From: JBDNBY01 sp039767595
GTDB taxonomy: Bacteria > Pseudomonadota > Alphaproteobacteria > Rhodobacterales > Rhodobacteraceae
Length of the DNA: 6,840 nucleotides
Reading direction: 5' to 3'
Assembly: GCA_039767595.1 (NCBI GenBank)
Contig: JBDNBY010000041.1
Span: 1-6,840 of the forward strand
The translations under genes and the position numbers were made by a program. Each line of letters begins with the position of its first letter. Positions within the stretch are counted from its first letter, which is position 1. Shown here in pieces: positions 1-5,117 of the stretch. The notes beneath the pieces are model-generated. The model saw nothing but the letters and a program-made list of their open reading frames with translations. It was not told the DNA's origin and ran no database searches.

Positions 1-1
1 C

Positions 2-61
2 CCTGAACAAGTCAAAGGCATCGCTCAATTGGCGGCAGATCAGCTTAAAGCCCGACTTTAA
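2..61 (+). CDS. 3' end of an unidentified gene (5' end outside window)
   Basis: An open frame enters from the left edge and ends at TAA 59-61. Only 19 residues are visible, ending in a helix-like, Lys/Ala/Leu-rich tail (QLAADQLKARL). The fragment is too short to assign to a family. Support for it being a real gene end comes from the strong terminator-like hairpin 40 bases downstream and from the open reading up to the window edge. The other plus frames do not end cleanly before this hairpin. Confidence 0.5.
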   Translation, partial: PEQVKGIAQLAADQLKARL

Positions 62-100
62 CCCTCTCTCTCCGAGACCACGCCACTTCGGTTGCATGAG

Positions 101-134
101 AAAAAGCGCATGAGATCTCTCTGGTGCGCTTTTT
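101..134. terminator. Bidirectional Rho-independent terminator
   Basis: A perfect 10-bp inverted repeat is present: AAAAAGCGCA at 101-110 and TGCGCTTTTT at 125-134, separated by a 14-base loop. Because the A-run and T-run are symmetrical, transcripts from either strand end in a GC-containing stem followed by a U-tract. It lies between the stop of the plus-strand gene (61) and the end of the minus-strand pseudogene (175), which is where a shared terminator for convergent units is expected. Confidence 0.75.
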
Positions 135-174
135 GCTATTCTTTGAAACATGCTTCATGAGGCTCTCACGTGTC

Positions 175-846
175 CTAGAGGGCGTCCGTGTCGATTGAGC
201 GTTCAAGCACCGCCTGCAAAGAATTAAAGCGAGAGGGCTTTTTCACAAGGGTTTTGATTTCGTTCGCCCTATCCACCAAGGGTGCGGCAGTGCTAGGCTT
301 GGGGTGGACGGCAGTCTGTGGAATGTAATCGGGTGTCTCGACCAAAGGGACAGGCGATGTCTCGGGCTCTGATGTGTCAGACGCCGCAGCAGCGGATGCT
401 GGTGTGTGATCTGCGGCAACGTCTACGATCGGCGCGTGCGTCTCTTCAATTTCTAATCGTTGATTGACAGTGATGATGGGACTTTCTCATCAGAATACCG
501 TTTCCGTACCATTCTTTGTAACTCCTTTGGTCAATAAATAGTGGCACAGTTCTAGGGGGCCAAGACACTTTCCGATGGCCCACTTTTTGACAATTTCTTT
601 GATCTGACGTGGATCGTTCGTGTGAACGCCGAAGAGAACGGCGTTGAGATGAAATCCCCGGTGGAACCTTGGGTGGATGTCGTTGTCGATTTTGCCAAAT
701 TCAAACATGATTGCACATCAATTGTGCTCCATGCTTTGGTAGAAGCGAAAGCCGATTTGTATAAGATGCTCTTTGATGACATCGACCAATGGGGGCAGCG
801 GATGTCAGCGAGTGTCCAAGTCTTTCGGATCATGTGACCGGCGAGA
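175..846 (-). pseudogene. Decayed gene of unknown function, interrupted only by TGA codons
   Basis: Read on the minus strand from just after the kdsA stop, one frame gives coherent protein-like sequence down to TAG 175-177. It is interrupted by TGA at 805-807, 718-720, 490-492 and 487-489. The parts, in order, are: an amphipathic segment (LVDVIKEHLIQIGFRFYQ), a globular segment of about 72 residues containing FHRGFHLNAVLFGV, KKWAIGKCLG and CHYLLTKG, then a Pro/Ala/Glu/Thr-rich linker, and a C-terminal patch (KKPSRFNSLQAVLERSIDTD). No TAA or TAG and no frameshift is needed across about 220 codons. No start codon with a ribosome site is visible, so the 5' end may be lost. The His/Trp/Tyr spacing in the globular part faintly recalls HUH-type replication proteins, but I do not claim that. 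Genes in this window end normally at TGA, so reassignment of TGA is unlikely and nonsense decay is the simplest reading. Confidence 0.55.
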
Positions 847-848
847 TC

Positions 849-1682
849 TTAGGCTAAATTGCGGGATTTGAATAGGTCGTCAAAGGCTCGCAAATCTTTG
901 ATCAACTCAGCCATATCGTGGAGCGGGATCATGTTTGGCCCGTCAGATGGCGCGGTGTCTGGGTCTTGGTGTGTTTCGATAAAGAGGCCAGAGACACCCA
1001 CGGCGCAGGCTGCGCGCGCCAAAACGGGGGCAAATTCGCGCTGTCCTCCTGAAGATGATCCATTGCCACCAGGTTGTTGAACTGAATGCGTTGCGTCAAA
1101 AATCACGGGGTATCCAGTGCGCCCCATCGTGGGTAACCCCCGAAAATCCGTGACCAACGCATTATAACCAAAGCTAGTGCCGCGTTCGCATAGCATGATG
1201 TTTTCATTGCCAGTTGCGGCGACTTTAGCCGCAACATTTTCCATATCCCAAGGCGCAAGGAATTGCCCCTTTTTGATGTTGATGGTGCGGCCTGTTTCTC
1301 CTGCGGCCAAAAGCAAATCCGTCTGGCGGCACAAAAACGCTGGAATTTGCAGAACCTCGCAAACTTCAGCTGCGATCGCGCAATGGGATGTTTCGTGGAC
1401 ATCTGTCAGGACTGGAACTTTAAATTCATTTTTAATGATATCTAAAATGCGAAGGCCTTCGTCGATGCCCATACCGCGTTCTGCTTTGATTGAGGAACGA
1501 TTGGCTTTGTCGTAGCTGGCTTTGAACACAAAATTTGTTTTTGTTTCCGAGCACGCGCGTGCGATCCCTTCGGCCATCATACGCGCATGATCCAGTGACT
1601 CGAGTTGGCAGGGGCCCGTGATCAGGAAGATAGGAGCTTGTCCACCTACTGAGAAGCCATCCAACGCCAAAGAGTTCGCCAT
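849..1682 (-). CDS. kdsA: 3-deoxy-8-phosphooctulonate (KDO-8-P) synthase, metal-dependent type
   Basis: Cytosolic enzyme condensing phosphoenolpyruvate with arabinose-5-phosphate to KDO-8-phosphate, the precursor of the KDO sugar in lipid A-linked core and some capsules. The 277-residue product has the usual family length and a TIM-barrel DAHP/KDO synthase sequence. Visible motifs are ITGPCQLES (21-29), KASYDKANRSS (54-64), DATHSVQQPGG (196-206) and IETHQDPDTAPSDGPNM (235-251). Cys25, His199, Glu236 and Asp247 match the four metal ligands of the Aquifex-type enzyme. The metal-independent E. coli type has Asn (MNVLES) in place of this Cys. The start is the ATG at 1680-1682, which has AAGGA eight bases upstream. 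It stands alone: the genes on both sides are pseudogenes and no kdsB, kdsD or lpx gene is visible. The stop is TAA at 849-851. Confidence 0.95.
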   Translation of the reverse strand: MANSLALDGFSVGGQAPIFLITGPCQLESLDHARMMAEGIARACSETKTNFVFKASYDKANRSSIKAERGMGIDEGLRILDIIKNEFKVPVLTDVHETSHCAIAAEVCEVLQIPAFLCRQTDLLLAAGETGRTINIKKGQFLAPWDMENVAAKVAATGNENIMLCERGTSFGYNALVTDFRGLPTMGRTGYPVIFDATHSVQQPGGNGSSSGGQREFAPVLARAACAVGVSGLFIETHQDPDTAPSDGPNMIPLHDMAELIKDLRAFDDLFKSRNLA

Positions 1683-1690
1683 TCCATCAT

Positions 1691-1695
1691 TCCTT
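1691..1695 (-). promoter_or_regulatory. Ribosome binding site of kdsA
   Basis: AAGGA on the minus strand lies eight bases before the kdsA ATG (1680-1682). It fixes that start over the out-of-frame ATG triplets at 1688-1690 and 1685-1687. The kdsA promoter itself is not evident. The 47 bases between the end of the LRR pseudogene and kdsA are A+T rich but show no clear -35/-10 pair. Confidence 0.65.
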
Positions 1696-1729
1696 TACTT
1701 TGCACGAGTGCTAATCCGTACGTTAATAA

Positions 1730-2494
1730 CTAAACGCCATATCTATTTTGAAAATGTAAAGCAATACACAGCGCCGCGAGTAAGGCACATACGGCTGCAA
1801 AGAGAGGAATCACAAAAATGCTCGAAGAGCTTGGTTTTTGTGGTGGGTAGGCGCTTGAAATTACATCCACAAACGATGAGGAGGAGGCAGATTGCGCTTC
1901 GGATGATCATAATGTGTGTAAAAACACGGCTTTCTCGGTGGCGATTGCCTCGAGCCGTTGTTCTAAATCAGCTCGTTTTTTTAGATCAAGAACGTGTCGC
2001 TCAACATCTTGATAGAGCTTTTGTTTATGGGCAACAAGTGCCGGATTCCCCCCTCGAATTTTGATCCATTGTTCTGCGTTGTAGGTCCAAATCGATTTTG
2101 ATGATCTAGGCCTTTTTTGCCATGAGAGCTTCTTCTGATAAAAGGGGGGCATCTTGCGTGTGCTGGGCCAGAGCCTCGGTTAGTTTGGGCTGCTCTGTGT
2201 CCAGAGCGTCGATCCGCGAGGATAAAAGCCCCATCGCATTTTGAGTGCGCGAGATATATTGAGCCTCTCGCGAGGCGATAAATTGATCAATAATGTCATT
2301 TGTGATCTGCATTGAGAGGCCGCGTATGGGGCGTAAATCTTTGACCTGTGTACCGCTTAGATGAAGCCTCGTGAGCTGTACGATTTCTGGGGGGGAGTGT
2401 TGTGATGTCGAGGTCGTTTAAATCTAGCTTGCCTGTCTGTTCCGCCGCCTCTTCCGCGACACGCCTATGAGTAGCCTGAAGTCTCGTCTGACAT
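1730..2494 (-). pseudogene. Broken leucine-rich-repeat protein gene with coiled region and C-terminal membrane anchor
   Basis: The start is ATG 2492-2494 (MSDET), with AAGG seven bases upstream. The frame is lost within about ten codons and continues in the next frame with EEAAEQTGKLDLNDLDITTL, typical of bacterial LRR proteins. At a run of seven C (2389-2395, minus strand) it moves again to PPEIVQLTRLHLSGTQVKDL, then to a helical stretch (IIDQFIASREAQYISRTQ). Near the A6 run at 2113-2118 it shifts a third time to NAEQWIKIRGGNPAL and a charged coiled-coil-like region (KKRADLEQRLEAIATEK). A TGA at 1907-1909 interrupts the frame. It then resumes with a Ser-rich linker and a hydrophobic segment (1751-1819, IFVIPLFAAVCALLAALCI), and ends at TAG 1730-1732. 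All three shifts go the same way (one surplus base each). Only one or two repeats remain, so the repeat array may also have shrunk. The intact protein would probably have been an anchored LRR protein; its role is unknown. Confidence 0.7.
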
Positions 2495-2501
2495 CTCTAT
2501 A

Positions 2502-2505
2502 CCTT
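2502..2505 (-). promoter_or_regulatory. Former ribosome binding site of the LRR pseudogene
   Basis: AAGG on the minus strand, seven bases before the ATG at 2492-2494. It supports that ATG as the original start of the broken LRR gene although the frame closes nine codons later. Confidence 0.4.
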
Positions 2506-2558
2506 GCTCGCATAGGGTGAGTGAAGGGGGTCTGGATCACCTGTCTAGGGGCGGTGTG

Positions 2559-2579
2559 GCCCGCCCCGCGGGGGCAGGC
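2559..2579 (-). terminator. GC-rich hairpin downstream of leuA, possible terminator or 3' stabiliser
   Basis: Starting 10 bases past the leuA stop on the minus strand, GCCTGCCCC can pair with GGGGCGGGC around a three-base loop (nine pairs, one a G-U wobble). The 3' arm can instead pair with a following CCGCCCC. No U-tract follows, so it is not a standard intrinsic terminator. It could pause polymerase or protect the leuA mRNA end. Confidence 0.3.
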
Positions 2580-2589
2580 GTGCGTTTGG

Positions 2590-4167
2590 TTAAACGCTAT
2601 CTTTGTAGCTGATGGATTTCGCGTCTTGACCGATGCGATCCTTGCGCACCCACAGGCGATTGAGGGCGTTGAGATAGGCCTGCGCTGAGGCGACGACGGT
2701 GTCCGCCTCGGCCGATTGGCCCGTGGCAATGTTGCCCTCTTCTTCCATTCGGACCGATACGGTCGCTTGGGCGTCGGTGCCTTCGGTCACGGCGTGCACT
2801 TGGTAGAGCTGGAGGCGTGCGTGATGGTCAGTGATCTCTTTGACAGCGTTGAAGGTGGCATCGACGGGTCCATTGCCATAGGCGGTGACCGTGTGATCGG
2901 TGCCGTCCACGGCGAGGGTCATGGTCGCCTCTTGCGGGCCCGAGGTGCCGCAGATCACGCGCAGCGATTTGAGGATATAGTGGTCATGAGCCGCATCTTC
3001 GCCCGCCTGCATGAGGGCGATGAGATCCTCGTCGAACACCTCTTTTTTGCGGTCGGCGAGATCCTTGAACCGGACAAAGACATCCTTGAGCTGGTTATCG
3101 CCCAGCTCGTAGCCCAGATCATTGAGCTTGGCCCGCAGCGCGGCGCGGCCCGAGTGTTTGCCCAAGGGCAGCGAGCTTTCGGCAAGGCCGACATCGGCAG
3201 GGCGCATAATCTCGAACGTTTCGGCGTTTTTGAGCATGCCGTCTTGGTGGATGCCGCTTTCGTGGGCGAAGGCGTTTTTGCCGACGATCGCCTTGTTATA
3301 TTGCACGGCAAAGCCCGACGCATGGGCGACCTTGCGGCTGATCCCGATCAATTTGGTTGTATCGATGCGTGTGTGATAGGGCATGATGTCGTTGCGCACT
3401 TTGAGCGCCATGACGACTTCTTCGAGGGCGGTGTTGCCGGCGCGCTCGCCCAGACCATTGATCGTGCATTCGATTTGACGTGCCCCGCCGGCGACTGCGG
3501 CCAGTGCATTGGCCGTCGCCATGCCCAGATCATTGTGGCAATGGGTGGCAAAGATCACATCATCGGCGCCTGGCACGGTCTCGATCAGGCGTTTGATCAA
3601 ATCGGCACTCTCGACAGGGGCGGTGTAGCCGACGGTATCGGGGATGTTGATCGTCGTCGCGCCTGCCTTGATCGCGATTTCAACCACGCGGCACAGGTAA
3701 TCCCATTCCGTGCGTGTGGCATCCATCGGCGACCATTGCACATCGTCGCATAGATTGCGGGAATGGGTCACTGTCTCGTGAATGCGCTGGGCCATTTCAT
3801 CCATCGTCAGATTGGGAATGGCGCGGTGCAGGGGTGACGTGCCGATAAAGGTGTGAATGCGCGGGCGCTCGGATTTATTCACGGCCTCGGCACAGCGGTC
3901 GATATCCTTGAAATTGGCGCGGGCCAATCCGCAGATGGTGGAATTTTTACTGCGCGCGGCGATGTCGCTGACGGCTTTGAAATCCCCTTCAGATGCAATG
4001 GGAAACCCAGCCTCAATGATATCAACGCCCATATTATCGAGCATCTCGGCGATCTCAAGCTTTTCATCAAGGGTCATGGTCGCGCCGGGGGATTGCTCGC
4101 CGTCGCGCAAGGTCGTGTCAAAAATAACAACGCGGTTTTGATCTGTTTGTGTCATCATAGAACTCAT
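2590..4167 (-). CDS. leuA: 2-isopropylmalate synthase
   Basis: First committed step of leucine synthesis: acetyl-CoA plus 2-oxoisovalerate gives 2-isopropylmalate, in the cytosol, normally as a homodimer. The 525-residue product shows the HMGL-like TIM barrel first: FDTTLRDGEQSPG at 16-28 (Arg21 and the metal-binding Asp17), THCHNDLGMATAN at 208-220 (His209 and His211 as metal ligands) and NGLGERAGNTALEEVV at 237-252 (Asn245). Next come the linker subdomains with AHESGIHQDG (301-310) and GKHSGRAAL (336-344). Residues from about 400 to 515 form the LeuA dimerisation domain, where leucine binds for feedback inhibition in the family. The length suits the 'short' bacterial class. No Shine-Dalgarno precedes the ATG at 4165-4167. 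In-frame ATGs at 4156-4158 and 4153-4155 are equally possible, and the last would give the common start MTQTDQNRV. Upstream is a leader-like ORF and a strong hairpin, which hint at leucine-responsive control. Confidence 0.96.
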   Translation of the reverse strand: MSSMMTQTDQNRVVIFDTTLRDGEQSPGATMTLDEKLEIAEMLDNMGVDIIEAGFPIASEGDFKAVSDIAARSKNSTICGLARANFKDIDRCAEAVNKSERPRIHTFIGTSPLHRAIPNLTMDEMAQRIHETVTHSRNLCDDVQWSPMDATRTEWDYLCRVVEIAIKAGATTINIPDTVGYTAPVESADLIKRLIETVPGADDVIFATHCHNDLGMATANALAAVAGGARQIECTINGLGERAGNTALEEVVMALKVRNDIMPYHTRIDTTKLIGISRKVAHASGFAVQYNKAIVGKNAFAHESGIHQDGMLKNAETFEIMRPADVGLAESSLPLGKHSGRAALRAKLNDLGYELGDNQLKDVFVRFKDLADRKKEVFDEDLIALMQAGEDAAHDHYILKSLRVICGTSGPQEATMTLAVDGTDHTVTAYGNGPVDATFNAVKEITDHHARLQLYQVHAVTEGTDAQATVSVRMEEEGNIATGQSAEADTVVASAQAYLNALNRLWVRKDRIGQDAKSISYKDSV

Positions 4168-4201
4168 ATTTTGTGAAATGTGCGGCGCGATGGATCATGC
4201 T

Positions 4202-4239
4202 CCTCTGGACGCGTGCGCCAGATATGGCACGTCCAGAGG
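4202..4239 (-). promoter_or_regulatory. Strong hairpin in the leuA leader
   Basis: A perfect 10-bp outer stem forms between CCTCTGGACG (4202-4211) and CGTCCAGAGG (4230-4239). It is continued by an inner stem (GCCA 4217-4220 with TGGC 4225-4228) around a GATA loop. In the leuA transcript it lies two bases after the stop of a Leu-rich small ORF and about 34 bases before the leuA start. No U-tract follows on either strand, so it is not a simple terminator. The 3' arm contains AGAGGAG, a purine-rich Shine-Dalgarno-like tract, but it is too far from the leuA ATG to serve it directly. Upstream sequence CCTAGAG, which overlaps Leu codons of the small ORF, can pair with CTCTGG of the 5' arm, giving an alternative fold. 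Confidence 0.55.
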
Positions 4240-4241
4240 CA

Positions 4242-4397
4242 TCAAAGCTCTAGGCTAAGGCGCGCGCTGAGCGCTAAATATGAGCCGCGTTGTGTCATGC
4301 TGGCCAATATATCCACCAATTTGAGAATGAAAAGAGCAAAAGCGCATTTCATAGATCGACCCAATGCGGCCGTGGTGTGCCGCAGGGTTTTGGCCAT
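4242..4397 (-). CDS. Small Leu-rich ORF upstream of leuA: candidate leader peptide or small hypothetical protein
   Basis: A 51-residue frame begins at ATG 4395-4397 (MAKTLRHTTAALGRSM) and runs through a hydrophobic middle (CAFALFILKLVDILASM) to LALSARLSLEL at the C-terminus, with stop TGA 4242-4244. Five of the last eleven codons are Leu (TTA, CTC, CTT, CTA, CTT), mostly A/T-ending forms that seem uncommon in leuA itself. Shorter versions could begin at the internal Met that gives MKCAF (35 residues) or MTQRG (18 residues, the size of a classic leader peptide). No start has a good ribosome site, which is the main weakness. The position directly before the strong hairpin and leuA favours a regulatory leader. 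Alternatively it is a small roseobacter protein of the MA-x-TL-x-HTT-x-ALG kind. Its longer upstream extension, antisense to the SDR gene, is not believed. Confidence 0.4.
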   Translation of the reverse strand: MAKTLRHTTAALGRSMKCAFALFILKLVDILASMTQRGSYLALSARLSLEL

Positions 4398-4443
4398 GCT
4401 ATGGCTTTTCGTTCGCCGCCTTTGCCCTAGCTGTTGATCAAAC

Positions 4444-4449
4444 AGGAGG
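4444..4449 (+). promoter_or_regulatory. Ribosome binding site of the SDR gene
   Basis: A full AGGAGG lies five bases before the ATG at 4455-4457. It rules out the in-frame start seven codons earlier (4434) and gives a protein that begins MKTALILGASGGIG, the normal N-terminus for this fold. An 8-base palindrome TTGATCAA lies just before it (4434-4441); its significance is unknown. Confidence 0.8.
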
Positions 4450-4454
4450 ATGCG

Positions 4455-5117
4455 ATGAAAACGGCACTGATCCTTGGCGCCAGCGGTGGCATTGGCGCGG
4501 CTTTGTGCGCCGAATATGAGGCACGCGGCTGTGCGGTCACTGGCTTGTCGCGCCGCGACGATGGGTTCGATATCACCGATCCCGTGTCGGTCGAGACGCA
4601 TTTGACTGCGTTGGACCAACGATACGACTACATCATCTGCGCAACGGGGCAGTTGGCCGGTGCGGGGCATCCGCCTGAAAAATCCCTCAAATCCCTCAGC
4701 GCCGAGGCGATGATGGATCAATTTCGGGTCAATGCGATGGGCCCTGCGCTGATCATGCGGCATGTGCCGCAGTTGCTGCCGCGCGACCGCAGCTGTGCGT
4801 TTGCCGTTCTCTCGGCGCGTGTTGGATCGATTGGGGACAATCAGTTGGGCGGATGGTATTCCTACCGCGCGGCCAAGGCGGCGGTCAATCAACTGCTGCG
4901 CGGCGCGTCGATTGAGCTGCGGCGCTCTCATCCCAAGGCGGTGCTGATGGCCTTGCACCCTGGTACAGTGGACACATCCTTCACTGCGAATTTCAAAGGG
5001 CGTGACAAGCTCAGCCCTGCGCAAGCGGCGCAGCATTTGGCAGAGGTGATTGACAGAAAAACGCCCGAGCAATCGGGCCAGTTTTACGATTGGGCCGATA
5101 CGCAGGTGCCGTGGTGA
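4455..5117 (+). CDS. Short-chain dehydrogenase/reductase (SDR), C-factor/Sniffer-like
   Basis: NAD(P)-dependent oxidoreductase with a single Rossmann fold, 220 residues, cytosolic. Substrate unknown. Visible features are the nucleotide-binding GASGGIG (8-14), ICATG (61-65, the place of the usual NNAG motif), NAMG with Asn93, and the catalytic pair YRAAK (Tyr137, Lys141). The catalytic Ser is in LSARVGS (Ser120 or Ser125). HPGTVDT (168-174) is the typical post-catalytic loop. The SIxDNxxGGWYxYRxxKAA arrangement is that of CsgA/Sniffer-type SDRs rather than FabG. The stop overlaps the next gene's start (GTGA, 5114-5117), so the two are co-translated and probably functionally linked. The most N-terminal Arg pair (SRR, 32-34) after the second strand suggests NADPH preference, which is inference. 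Confidence 0.88.
   Translation: MKTALILGASGGIGAALCAEYEARGCAVTGLSRRDDGFDITDPVSVETHLTALDQRYDYIICATGQLAGAGHPPEKSLKSLSAEAMMDQFRVNAMGPALIMRHVPQLLPRDRSCAFAVLSARVGSIGDNQLGGWYSYRAAKAAVNQLLRGASIELRRSHPKAVLMALHPGTVDTSFTANFKGRDKLSPAQAAQHLAEVIDRKTPEQSGQFYDWADTQVPW

Noticed and set aside
552..833. Minus-strand ORF of 93 codons after kdsA starting with ATG
   Set aside because: It overlaps the better frame of the pseudogene, is Ser/Thr/Lys-rich with no recognisable pattern, and has no ribosome site.
1706..1714. GAGTGCTAA, identical to one half of the CIRCE heat-shock operator, upstream of kdsA
   Set aside because: The partner half (TTAGCACTC nine bases away) is missing, and kdsA is not a heat-shock gene. 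A single 9-base match is not enough.
2106..2118. A AAA AAG slippery heptamer in phase with the LRR frame, just before a TAG, suggesting programmed -1 frameshifting
   Set aside because: The coding sequence downstream lies in the +1 frame, while a -1 shift leads into a non-coding frame. Other frameshifts and a TGA in the same gene point to decay.
2716..3753. Long plus-strand open frame of about 345 codons
   Set aside because: It lies wholly antisense to leuA, whose protein is unmistakable. The frame is a by-product of leuA's high-GC codon bias.
4434..4441. Palindrome TTGATCAA before the SDR gene as an FNR-type operator
   Set aside because: The FNR pattern needs a four-base spacer between TTGAT and ATCAA. 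Here there is none, and an 8-base palindrome is common by chance.
4398..5072. Upstream extension of the small minus-strand ORF into a 276-codon frame
   Set aside because: This part is antisense to the well-supported SDR gene and is rich in Arg/His/Gln typical of shadow frames. Only the final 51 codons lie outside the SDR gene.
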